Assembly (NCBI GenBank): GCA_016183265.1
Contig: JACPEX010000023.1
Location: forward strand, 1 to 44,112
DNA: 44,112 nt
Origin: Candidatus Daviesbacteria bacterium
Lineage (GTDB): Bacteria; Patescibacteriota; Microgenomatia; Daviesbacterales; UBA10151
Direction: 5' to 3'
Numbering within the stretch: the stretch's first letter is position 1; each line of letters opens with the position of its first letter. Shown here piece after piece: positions 33,727 to 41,112 of this stretch. A model generated the notes under the pieces. The model was not told the origin of the DNA and did no database searches. It saw nothing but the letters and a program-made list of their open reading frames with translations. Made by a program: the position numbers and the translations under genes.

Positions 33727-34548
33727 ATGGCAGAAAGAATATATCCTCCTACGGAATGTAGGTCATTTCCCGGGTTTAATTTGGAAATATACTGGCCAAA
33801 GAATCAAATCTTTTCTGTTCCGGTATTAGTAGCAGCTGGGTTTAGTTCTAATGCAGAATCTATGCAGCTTGTATCTCATGAATTAGCTTTGGCTGGTTTT
33901 ATAGCTTTATGTCCAGAATTTAAAATAGGATATGAGCCGAGAAGATTAGGTTTTTTACCGGATGTTGATAGGGCTAAAAGAAAGGCGATATTGCATACAA
34001 TTGGAGATTTTGGGCCAGTTGATGTAATTGCTCACTCTAAGGGAGCTATTGAAATAATTTCAGTTGCCAGAGATTATGCAAGTTTTCGTAATATTCTTCT
34101 TGTGACACCAGGGGGTGTGCATCCAAATAGAGGCTTTTTTTCAGTTGCATGGAATCTGATAATGGGTGATTTTAGAAATCATAAACATAAAAAGCAGCTA
34201 GAACAGGAAGGTGGAGTAATTACTGATTTGTTACGAGTAAATAGTAAAATTAGTAAAGCCTACAGGAAAAATAAAACAAGAGTGATCTTAGAAAATTTGA
34301 CCTCTGCAGCAGTGTCCATTGATCAGTACTTTTCTGAGTTACAAAGGAGGGGTATCAAAATTGCGATTGTAGCTCAGGAAGATGATGGATACTTTTCGCC
34401 AGATTATCTAAACCCGCAAGGAGGAGATATTAAGGGTGTTGAACGATTTGTTGTGCTGCCCGGTGTTCACGGAGCAATGAAATTTGTTCCTAAATCGTGC
34501 AGAGAAATTATATGTATTCTTAAAGAAATGATACAAATTAGTCATTAA
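33727..34548 (+). CDS. Alpha/beta hydrolase-fold protein
   Basis: A 273-aa cytoplasmic hydrolase. The nucleophile elbow AHSKGA holds Ser near residue 100, the acid is likely in AQEDDGYFSP near 217, and the catalytic His in LPGVHGAMKF near 249. PVLVAAGFSSNAESMQ after the first strand gives the oxyanion region. The substrate is unknown; an esterase or lipase is the simplest guess. It has its own promoter and separates ssb from rpsR, so it looks like an insertion into the ribosomal-protein operon. Confidence 0.75.
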   Translation: MAERIYPPTECRSFPGFNLEIYWPKNQIFSVPVLVAAGFSSNAESMQLVSHELALAGFIALCPEFKIGYEPRRLGFLPDVDRAKRKAILHTIGDFGPVDVIAHSKGAIEIISVARDYASFRNILLVTPGGVHPNRGFFSVAWNLIMGDFRNHKHKKQLEQEGGVITDLLRVNSKISKAYRKNKTRVILENLTSAAVSIDQYFSELQRRGIKIAIVAQEDDGYFSPDYLNPQGGDIKGVERFVVLPGVHGAMKFVPKSCREIICILKEMIQISH

Positions 34549-34558
34549 CTGATCTCTA

Positions 34559-34587
34559 TTGCTGTAAAGGCAAATTTAATATATAAT
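34559..34587 (+). promoter_or_regulatory. Promoter of rpsR
   Basis: TTGCTG (34559-34564), 17-nt spacer, TATAAT (34582-34587), 9 nt to the ATG at 34597. It compensates for the separation of rpsR from rpsF-ssb. Confidence 0.65.
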
Positions 34588-34596
34588 TTCCAGATT

Positions 34597-34932
34597 ATGG
34601 CAGTTAAAAAGATCACCAGAAAAGTTATTTCTCCTTCAAAGAAGGATTTTAAGGAGAAAGAAGTTAAAGAGAAAGCGATAGAAGTACCGAAGACTGAAGA
34701 GGTTGGCAAACCAGGGGGCGCCTCCGGCGCTAAAAGAGTCTGTTTCTTTCACCAGAGCAAAACAGAACCAACCTATACCGATATTGTGACCCTGCGGAAA
34801 TTTATCACCGACCGGGCTAAGATTGTGGCTAAAGCAAAAACTAACCTGTGCAGTAAACATCAAAGAGAAGTTTGCAGGCAAATCAAATATGCCCGTCATT
34901 TAGCCCTGCTTCCTTTTGTCCCCAAGGTGTAA
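34597..34932 (+). CDS. rpsR: 30S ribosomal protein bS18 with N-terminal extension
   Basis: The C-terminal 65 residues are bS18: CFFHQSKTEPTYTDIVTL, RKFITDRAKIV, LCSKHQREVCRQIKYARHLALLPFV. Partner of bS6 on the 30S platform. About 45 Lys- and Glu-rich residues precede this part and have no counterpart in ordinary bS18 (about 75 aa); they are likely disordered. It carries its own promoter. It is followed 30 nt downstream by an unknown gene with a separate -10 box. Confidence 0.88.
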   Translation: MAVKKITRKVISPSKKDFKEKEVKEKAIEVPKTEEVGKPGGASGAKRVCFFHQSKTEPTYTDIVTLRKFITDRAKIVAKAKTNLCSKHQREVCRQIKYARHLALLPFVPKV

Positions 34933-34947
34933 AAGAGAACTGTCTAG

Positions 34948-34956
34948 TGGTAAACT
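34948..34956 (+). promoter_or_regulatory. Extended -10 promoter of the 221-aa unknown gene
   Basis: TGG-TAAACT ends 6 nt before the ATG at 34963. The same TAAACT-6 nt-start spacing occurs before the FAD oxidoreductase at 19319-19324. Confidence 0.45.
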
Positions 34957-34962
34957 AGTTTT

Positions 34963-35628
34963 ATGCCCAAGATTACCGGCTTATTTGAGATCTTTGATAA
35001 TTTGGATCAAATGCCTATAGATGCTGTAGCCGCCTGGCTTAAGCCTGTACCTCAACTTGTAGCTTTGGAGAATTATTTAGCCAACAGAATTTTGTATCCG
35101 CAGGTTTTGCCACAAACAGAATATGATATGCAAACAGATCTGGCGATATTGCGGGAAGCACTGAAGATTAATGGCCCGAAATTTTTTAAAAACTCAAATG
35201 CATTACTTGGTGACAATCCCTTTATTAATATTACAATGCGAAAATTAATGATACCTTTGGAGTTTGTCAACTTCGTACCTACTCTCTCGAGCTTGGTTTA
35301 TGCATTTATTGACGCCTTCCTTTTAGACCGGAAAAAGAAAGACTGGTTTGAAGATTTATGGTCGGTAGTTCTAACTGATGATAGTGATGAAACAGTAGGA
35401 TCGGTGATTCTACCGCAATTTGATACTTTTGGGGGGATTATTAATTTAAAATTACTAGGTAAAAATTATCAGATTAAGCAAGGTGGTTTAACAATAATTC
35501 CTTGTTCTAAAGATAGATGCGAAATAGCATATAAGTTGCAAAATGGCAAAGTGCTGGGTAAAACCGAAAATGCTATTGAAGTTTCAGGGGGAAAATTAGG
35601 TTTAGTCGTTGACGGGAGGAACCCATGA
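34963..35628 (+). CDS. Unknown protein, first of a conserved-looking pair (221 aa)
   Basis: No family recognised. The N-terminal 100 residues look helical (LPQTEYDMQTDLAILREALK). A hydrophobic stretch (LEFVNFVPTLSSLVYAFIDAFLL, about residues 100-122) could be a buried helix or one membrane span. The C-terminal 90 residues look like beta-sheet and end in CSKDRCEIAYKLQNGKVLGK, GGKLGLVVDGR. It overlaps the following gene by 4 nt, and the two are likely to work together. A weak recollection links similar gene pairs to Chloroflexi genomes, but this is not evidence. Confidence 0.6.
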   Translation: MPKITGLFEIFDNLDQMPIDAVAAWLKPVPQLVALENYLANRILYPQVLPQTEYDMQTDLAILREALKINGPKFFKNSNALLGDNPFINITMRKLMIPLEFVNFVPTLSSLVYAFIDAFLLDRKKKDWFEDLWSVVLTDDSDETVGSVILPQFDTFGGIINLKLLGKNYQIKQGGLTIIPCSKDRCEIAYKLQNGKVLGKTENAIEVSGGKLGLVVDGRNP

Positions 35629-36767
35629 AGTTTTTTGCGCCATACCGTGTGCGGGTAGAGAAAGACATAATAACTAGGGTGGTGAGAATTTTAAAGGGCA
35701 GAGGCAGTCTTTATGTCAAGGCTAATCAGGAGGTGACTCCGGAGGAGATTATTGGTATCGGAGAAATTACTTCCGGATTCCGGACAATAAATTTATCTAC
35801 GGAACTTTCTGTTTCACCAAATGAAGTAGGTCAATACTTAACAAGAAATTTAGGCCAAAGAATCTATAAAGGTGAGTTATTAGCATTTAAAAAAGGAGGT
35901 TTATTTAAAGGTAAACAAGTAGTAATTGCTCCTACAGACGGCATACTGGATTTTTTGAATATTAAGACTGGCGAGCTAAAGATCTCTCTTTTGCCAAAAA
36001 AAGTTGATCTGTTGGCAGGAGTTTATGGTATTGTGGAAGATATCGATGCAGAAAGAGGACATGCAGTAATTAGAACTCAAGTCAGTCAGGTGCGCGGCAT
36101 ATTAGGTTTTGGTAAACCCTGTGACGGCATGATGCATATTTTGGACAGAAGAGATGTTTTAATCCCTAAAAGCGTTATCCAACCAAAATATGGCGGACAT
36201 ATATTAGTTGGAGGCAGCTTATTTTTTAAAGAAACAATTTCATCTGCTATTTCAGCCGGAGTTAGCGGTATTATTACCGGAGGGATTAATGCGCAGGATT
36301 ACAAGGAAATGGCTAGCGGCCGTCTAGTTTTTCCAAAAAAGCTGGATAATGATATAGGAATAGGGATTTTAATTTGTGAAGGTTTTGGTTCGGTTCCAAT
36401 CGCAGATGATATTTTTAAGATGCTGTCAGCATATGAGGGGAGGTTTGTTTTTCTGGATGGAAATAAGGCTTTAATCAACTTACCTTCATTTTCTTCTTCC
36501 AGTTTAATTAAAGTTAAAAATACTCAATTACCTAAATTACCGGACATTTTAACAACTGAAGCAGGTTCCAGTGGCATTTCAGAACTCGAAGTAGGTTTAA
36601 AGGTAAGGATAATAGGTAATTCTTACTTTGGCGAACAAGGGAAACTTTTGGCGATTGATAACTCTCCAACTTTACTGCCTTCCAAAATAAAAACATATCT
36701 GGCAACAGTGGAAACTTCCAGAAGAAAAATTCAGGTACCTGTTGCTAACTTAGAAATAATAAGGTAA
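35625..36767 (+). CDS. Unknown protein with barrel-sandwich and KOW-like segments (380 aa)
   Basis: No named family is recognised, but the parts are suggestive. Residues 75-110 (GQRIYKGELLAFKKG, VVIAPTDGILDF) resemble a lipoyl/barrel-sandwich hybrid. Residues 175-225 (GHILVGGSLFFKETISSA, AGVSGIITGGINAQDY) form a glycine-rich alpha/beta segment. The last 50 residues (VGLKVRIIGNSYFGEQGKLL, TSRRKIQVPVANLEII) look like a KOW motif, as in NusG and ribosomal proteins. No membrane span is seen. It is coupled to the 221-aa gene upstream. Confidence 0.6.
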   Translation: MKFFAPYRVRVEKDIITRVVRILKGRGSLYVKANQEVTPEEIIGIGEITSGFRTINLSTELSVSPNEVGQYLTRNLGQRIYKGELLAFKKGGLFKGKQVVIAPTDGILDFLNIKTGELKISLLPKKVDLLAGVYGIVEDIDAERGHAVIRTQVSQVRGILGFGKPCDGMMHILDRRDVLIPKSVIQPKYGGHILVGGSLFFKETISSAISAGVSGIITGGINAQDYKEMASGRLVFPKKLDNDIGIGILICEGFGSVPIADDIFKMLSAYEGRFVFLDGNKALINLPSFSSSSLIKVKNTQLPKLPDILTTEAGSSGISELEVGLKVRIIGNSYFGEQGKLLAIDNSPTLLPSKIKTYLATVETSRRKIQVPVANLEIIR

Positions 36768-36778
36768 GCTAGGAGTTT

Positions 36779-37978
36779 GTGAATGCCAGAATAGTTTTAA
36801 TTGTTATACTTGGCTTTTTAATTGGTTGGCAATTGGGGCATAGAGATGTACAGGTTAAATTTGCCGGACTGCGGCCGACAGTTTCTGTTACCGGTAAAGA
36901 AGTTCCCAAAAATATTAATATAGATTTTAAATTATTTTGGGATACCTGGGATTTGGTATCACGGTCGTATTTAGATAAAAGCGCCATAGATCCTCAAAAA
37001 TTATTTTACGGGGCGATATCCGGCATGGTGTCTGCCTTGGGGGATCCTTATACGGTTTTCCTGCCGCCTGAACAACAAAAGTTTTCCAAAGATGAGCTGG
37101 ATGGTTCTTTTGAAGGAGTAGGTATCCAACTGGGTTTTAATAAAGAAAAAAGACTGGTGGTGATTGCCCCACTAGAGGGCACGCCGGCCAAAAAGGAAGG
37201 GATAAAACCTCAAGATGTGATAGTAAAAATTGATGATAAAGAAACTTCTAATATGACTCTGCCTGAAGCGGTTAATTTAATTAGAGGACCAAAAGGAACA
37301 AAGGTTAATTTGGCTATTTTTAGGGAAGGCGATTCGGATACTACGTTATTTACTCTAAAGCGTGATGACATTATTGTCAAAAGCGTAGAAGTTATCTTTA
37401 AAGATACGGCCGGCAGTAAAAAAATGGCTATTATTAAATTATCAAGGTTTGGAGAGAGGACGGAGAACGAATGGAATGAGGCTGTAAATAGCTTGCTTTC
37501 AGCTAATGCTCAGGCTATAGTTTTGGACTTAAGGAATAATCCTGGCGGATTTTTGAACGGGGCAGTGTTTATAGCCTCAGAATTTTTAGAAGGAGGCGAT
37601 GTGGTTTTGCAGGAAAACAGTCAGGGCGAAAGAGTAGCTTTTAAAGTCAACAGAACAGGTATGCTGACAAATATCCCAATGGTGGTGTTGATTAATAAAG
37701 GCTCTGCTTCAGCCTCAGAAATTGTGGCCGGGGCTCTGCAAGACAGAAATAGAGCAAAGCTGGTCGGAGAAAAGTCATTTGGTAAAGGCACAATCCAGGA
37801 GGCGCAGGATTTAGCAGGCGGAGCTGGTATCCATATTACGGTAGCCAAATGGTTGACCCCGGACGGAAGATGGGTTAATACTACCCAAGGTCTTGAGCCG
37901 GATGTTAAAATAGAGATGGATAAAGAGGATGCGACCAAGGATCCACAACTGGAAAAAGCTTTGGAAATACTGGAATAA
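36779..37978 (+). CDS. C-terminal processing protease (CtpA/Prc, family S41)
   Basis: Membrane-anchored serine protease of 399 aa facing the outside. An N-terminal membrane helix (residues 4-19) is followed by a PDZ domain near 110-185 (GVGIQLGFNKEKRLVVI, GIKPQDVIVKIDD) and the S41 catalytic domain. The nucleophile Ser is in NKGSASASEIV (307-315) and the Lys in KSFGKG (336). The start is GTG 36779 with AGGAG close upstream. It overlaps the HtrA-type gene by 1 nt; together they form a protein quality-control pair of the envelope. Confidence 0.93.
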   Translation: MNARIVLIVILGFLIGWQLGHRDVQVKFAGLRPTVSVTGKEVPKNINIDFKLFWDTWDLVSRSYLDKSAIDPQKLFYGAISGMVSALGDPYTVFLPPEQQKFSKDELDGSFEGVGIQLGFNKEKRLVVIAPLEGTPAKKEGIKPQDVIVKIDDKETSNMTLPEAVNLIRGPKGTKVNLAIFREGDSDTTLFTLKRDDIIVKSVEVIFKDTAGSKKMAIIKLSRFGERTENEWNEAVNSLLSANAQAIVLDLRNNPGGFLNGAVFIASEFLEGGDVVLQENSQGERVAFKVNRTGMLTNIPMVVLINKGSASASEIVAGALQDRNRAKLVGEKSFGKGTIQEAQDLAGGAGIHITVAKWLTPDGRWVNTTQGLEPDVKIEMDKEDATKDPQLEKALEILE

Positions 37979-39102
37979 TGGACTATCTAAAACTGCCTAA
38001 ATTAAATTTAAGCGCAATGGTAATAGCATTAGCGCTGGGTGTGGCAGCGGCTGTGCTGGTGTATCAAGCGCAAATCAGAGGCTTGATTCCCAATCTCAGC
38101 GGTAAATTGCCAAAGCCTGAGCAGGCTGAAACCAGGACTATTGTCCAGGAAGAAAATGCGGTTATTTCAGTTGTTGAGAAAACCTCCGCCTCGGTTGTGG
38201 CAATTGGCGCCACTACCAGAGTCTTTAATCCTTTTGATCCCTTCTCGGTACCCAAAAGCAGAAACAGTACGATTGGCACTGGTTTTGTGGTGTCGGAAAA
38301 GGGAATTATCGTTACTAATAAACATGTGGTAAGTGAATCTGATATTAAATACAACGTAGTTTCCAAAGATGGCAAAAAATACGAGATCAAAAAAATCTAC
38401 CGCGATCCTATTTTAGATTTGGCCATTGCGCAAATTGATGCCGCGGATTTAAAAGCTTTGGAACTTGGTGATTCTGCCAAGCTAAAGGTTGGGCAAACAG
38501 TGATTGCGATAGGCAATGCTTTAGGCAGGTTTACCAATACGGTGACAACCGGGGTGGTTTCCGGAATGGGCAGAAAAGTGGTGGCAGGGGATCCGTTTTC
38601 CGGTTCGGAAGAAAGCCTTGATGATTTGATTCAAACTGATGCGGCAATAAATCCCGGGAATTCAGGCGGACCGCTTTTAAATTCTGCCGGACAGGTAATT
38701 GGGGTCAATGTGGCCACCACTGAAGGGGCGCAAAATATCGGTTTTGCTATTCCTATAAATTCGGTTAAAAAAATTGTGGATGAATTTGTTCAAAAAGGTA
38801 CTGTTTCAAGACCATTCCTGGGGGTCAGATATAGGTTTATATCCAAGGATGTGGCTATTATGAATGAGGTGCCTCAGGGGGCTTATATCCAGGAAGTGGT
38901 TGCAGGGTCAGCTGCCCAAAAAGCGGGTGTTCGGGAAGGGGATATTATTACTAAGGTAGACGGGCAGGCAGTGGATTCTGAATCCAAGATTTCTCAAGTA
39001 ATTGCGGATAAAAAAATAGGTAACAATCTTAATTTAACTGTCTGGAATGACGGGAAAGAAAGATCAGCAACAGCTACTTTACAAGAGTTGCCTAATAATT
39101 AA
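37978..39102 (+). CDS. HtrA/DegP-type serine protease with PDZ domain
   Basis: A 374-aa trypsin-like protease anchored by an N-terminal helix (residues 12-30). The catalytic triad is complete: His116 (NKHVV), Asp147 (LDLAIAQID) and Ser229 (GNSGGPLL). One PDZ domain (residues 275-370) contains YIQEVVAGSAAQKAGVREGD. It probably degrades misfolded envelope proteins. Cotranscribed with the S41 protease. Its last 24 nt overlap the convergent prmC gene. Confidence 0.94.
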   Translation: MDYLKLPKLNLSAMVIALALGVAAAVLVYQAQIRGLIPNLSGKLPKPEQAETRTIVQEENAVISVVEKTSASVVAIGATTRVFNPFDPFSVPKSRNSTIGTGFVVSEKGIIVTNKHVVSESDIKYNVVSKDGKKYEIKKIYRDPILDLAIAQIDAADLKALELGDSAKLKVGQTVIAIGNALGRFTNTVTTGVVSGMGRKVVAGDPFSGSEESLDDLIQTDAAINPGNSGGPLLNSAGQVIGVNVATTEGAQNIGFAIPINSVKKIVDEFVQKGTVSRPFLGVRYRFISKDVAIMNEVPQGAYIQEVVAGSAAQKAGVREGDIITKVDGQAVDSESKISQVIADKKIGNNLNLTVWNDGKERSATATLQELPNN

Positions 39103-39771
39103 TATCCTTTGTAAGTGAGCCAGGTCTTTTTTAACTTCAATTTGAGCATTTGGAAAATACTTTTGCGCTTCCAAAGCTGCTAGCTCTCCGTGGGTATAAT
39201 CAATCTCTCCAATAATTAACTTAGGCTTCCAGCCTTTATCTTGAATTTGTTGGAATAATTTTCTATAAAGTTCAAAGCCGTCTTCGCCTCCATCCAAGGC
39301 TACATGAGGTTCAAAATCCTTTACAGAAGAATCTAAATATGGAATCCTGGCAGAAGGAATATAGGGCAAATTTGTAACAATAATTAGCCTTACACCCTTG
39401 GGGTGTAATCGTAAGTTTGAAAGTAAATTACTTTGAATAAACTTAATTCTGTTTTCAACTTTATGGAATTTGGCATTCTGTTTGGCAATTTTGAGAGCTT
39501 TCTCTGAAACATCAGTAGCAATGATTTTTACGTTCCCACTTGACGAGTGGGAAGCTAAACTTATGGCAATGTTGCCTGAACCGGTACCGACATCTAAAAT
39601 AGTAAGTAGTTGGTAGTAAGTAGTTGGTAGTAAGGAAATAAATTTTAATACTTCATCAACCAACAGTTCTGTTTCCGGGCGGGGGATTAAAACATCTGGG
39701 TTAACTTTGAATTTTAGTTTGCAGAATTCAACACAGCCATTAGTGTATTGAGAGGGCTTGGATGATATCAT
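39079..39771 (-). CDS. prmC: Release factor glutamine methyltransferase PrmC, N-terminal domain missing
   Basis: Methylates the Gln of the GGQ motif of release factors. It begins almost at the conserved [18 protein letters not shown], so the helical N-terminal domain (about 70 residues of the usual 280) is absent. Motif I is DVGTGSG (60-66). The substrate-binding NPPY motif reads NLPY (134-137). The gene overlaps prfA, its substrate, by 32 nt. It holds a heptamer array (39601-39635) and two 8-bp hairpins, all read in frame in linkers. Confidence 0.87.
   Translation of the reverse strand: MISSKPSQYTNGCVEFCKLKFKVNPDVLIPRPETELLVDEVLKFISLLPTTYYQLLTILDVGTGSGNIAISLASHSSSGNVKIIATDVSEKALKIAKQNAKFHKVENRIKFIQSNLLSNLRLHPKGVRLIIVTNLPYIPSARIPYLDSSVKDFEPHVALDGGEDGFELYRKLFQQIQDKGWKPKLIIGEIDYTHGELAALEAQKYFPNAQIEVKKDLAHLQRILIIRQLL
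39390..39408. repeat. Perfect 8-bp hairpin in prmC (possible copy C of the dispersed element)
   Basis: TTACACCC-TTG-GGGTGTAA. With its right flank (ATCGTAAGTTTGA) it aligns loosely with copies A and B of the dispersed element, differing mostly by transitions. It encodes part of the RLHPKGVRL loop. Confidence 0.5.
39533..39553. repeat. Perfect 8-bp hairpin in prmC
   Basis: TTCCCACT-TGACG-AGTGGGAA, encoding the SHSSSG loop between the motif I helix and the next strand. It looks like an inserted small palindrome. Confidence 0.6.
39601..39635. repeat. Heptamer array in prmC (five units)
   Basis: AGTAAGT, AGTTGGT, AGTAAGT, AGTTGGT, AGTAAGG: five 7-mers alternating two sequences. They encode the linker LPTTYYQLL before motif I. 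Confidence 0.85.
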
Positions 39772-40663
39772 CTAAATCTCCTTCCAAAATCCTGTCTAAA
39801 TTGTGCCAGGATTTATTAATCCTGTGGTCTGTGACCCTGTTTTGGGGAAAATTATATGTCCGGATTTTTTCACTTCTTTCACCGGTTCCCACCTGGGCTG
39901 CCCTTTGGGCTTCAATGTTACCCACATTTTTTTGCTGCTCCAGTTCCCAAATTTTAGATCTTAAGAGATTCATGGCATTTTCCCTGTTTTGCAGTTGTGA
40001 CCTTTCTGTTTGACAGGTAACTACAATACCTGAGGGGATATGTTTAAGCCTGACGGCTGTGGAGACTTTGTTAACATTCTGCCCCCCGGCCCCGCCCGCC
40101 CTAAAAGCTTCAAATTCTATTTCAGAAGGGTTAATAACAACTTGAGTGGCCGAGACTTGAGGTAAAACAGCCACTGTGGCAGTTGAGGTGTGAATTCTGC
40201 CGGAAGATTCTGTAGTAGGTACCCTTTGTACTCTATGTACTCCTGATTCATACTTTAAAGCAGAATATGCACCTTTGCCGTTAATTTTTAGTACAAGTTC
40301 TTTGATTTGTCCTAAGTTTCCTTCTGACCGGTCTAACTCTTCAACTTTCCATTTATTGTTTTGGGCAAACCTGGTATACATCCGGGTTAGATCCCCGGCA
40401 AAAAGCCCTGCTTCATCGCCCCCGGCAGCAGACCTGATTTCCAAAATAGCTATATTGGGATTTAATCCGTCTTCCGTCTTCTGACTTCCGTCTTCCGCAG
40501 CGGTAGTCGGTAGACTGTAGTCGGTAGACAGGGCTTCTTTCTGTTTTTCCAAATCCTTAATTTCATCTTGAGCCAGTTGGGCCATTTCCGGGTCATTAAG
40601 TAAAGTTTTTACTTCCTCAATCCGTCTATTTATTTGGTCAATTTGTTCTTTGAGGTAATCCAT
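39740..40663 (-). CDS. prfA: Peptide chain release factor 1, short form
   Basis: Terminates translation at UAA and UAG. The stop-codon-reading PxT motif is PTT (149-151, in [14 protein letters not shown]) and the catalytic GGQ is at 193-195. It has 307 aa against about 360, because roughly 60 N-terminal residues of domain 1 are missing; rpmE ends directly before its ATG, leaving no room for them. Residues 46-66 come from a 63-bp double heptamer array. The gene lies between rpmE and prmC, a single operon. Confidence 0.93.
   Translation of the reverse strand: MDYLKEQIDQINRRIEEVKTLLNDPEMAQLAQDEIKDLEKQKEALSTDYSLPTTAAEDGSQKTEDGLNPNIAILEIRSAAGGDEAGLFAGDLTRMYTRFAQNNKWKVEELDRSEGNLGQIKELVLKINGKGAYSALKYESGVHRVQRVPTTESSGRIHTSTATVAVLPQVSATQVVINPSEIEFEAFRAGGAGGQNVNKVSTAVRLKHIPSGIVVTCQTERSQLQNRENAMNLLRSKIWELEQQKNVGNIEAQRAAQVGTGERSEKIRTYNFPQNRVTDHRINKSWHNLDRILEGDLDDIIQALSIH
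40467..40529. repeat. Double heptamer array in prfA
   Basis: Units CCGTCTT, CCGTCTT, CTGACTT, CCGTCTT, a junction CCGCAGC, then GGTAGTC, GGTAGAC, TGTAGTC, GGTAGAC. Nine 7-mers make 63 bp, exactly 21 codons, so the frame is kept. The second half resembles the prmC array (GTAGT..GGTAG). Confidence 0.88.
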
Positions 40664-40990
40664 CTAGGATGGGATTTGTTTGCGGGCCTGCATAAGTAAA
40701 TCTTTTAAGGATGGCCGTTCTTTCTTTTTATCTGCAACCCTGGATTTTCTGGCTTCCAAAATTTTCTTTCTCTCTTCCTGTTTGACTTTAGAAGTTTCAG
40801 TTTTTTTGATAAACCTGTCTACTTGTCCTAAAGTATCAACAAACTTTTGTTGGCCGGTAAATAAGGGATGGCATTTGCTGCAAATATCCACACGGATAGC
40901 CTGCAGGGTTGAGCCTGTTGTAAAAGCGGCGCCGCAAGCGCAACTGACTTGGGCATCCGGATACCAATCTGGATGAATGTTTGCTTTCAT
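40664..40990 (-). CDS. rpmE: 50S ribosomal protein bL31 with C-terminal extension
   Basis: The first 65 residues are bL31 of the zinc-binding type: MKANIHPDWYPDAQVSCACG, Cys17/Cys19 and Cys37/Cys40 (VDICSKCHPLFTG), then GQQKFVDTLGQVDRF. A Lys- and Glu-rich tail of about 45 residues extends beyond the usual 70 aa. It is first in the rpmE-prfA-prmC operon, with a consensus promoter 8 nt before the ATG and no Shine-Dalgarno. Confidence 0.92.
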   Translation of the reverse strand: MKANIHPDWYPDAQVSCACGAAFTTGSTLQAIRVDICSKCHPLFTGQQKFVDTLGQVDRFIKKTETSKVKQEERKKILEARKSRVADKKKERPSLKDLLMQARKQIPS

Positions 40991-40998
40991 AAGAGGGT

Positions 40999-41027
40999 AT
41001 TATAACAGGTATGAATTAAAAGTTCAA
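40999..41027 (-). promoter_or_regulatory. Promoter of rpmE-prfA-prmC
   Basis: Minus-strand TTGAAC (41027-41022), 17-nt spacer, TATAAT (41004-40999), 8 nt to the ATG. Confidence 0.65.
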
Positions 41028-41074
41028 AATTTAAGTTTTACTATTACTTTCGTTGTTTTAATGAAGATCTATAG

Positions 41075-41103
41075 TTGAATTCAATAGATATTTAATATAT
41101 AAT
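41075..41103 (+). promoter_or_regulatory. Promoter of the 402-aa orphan gene
   Basis: TTGAAT (41075-41080), 17-nt spacer, TATAAT (41098-41103), 9 nt to the ATG at 41113. Confidence 0.65.
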
Positions 41104-41112
41104 TATAAGTCT

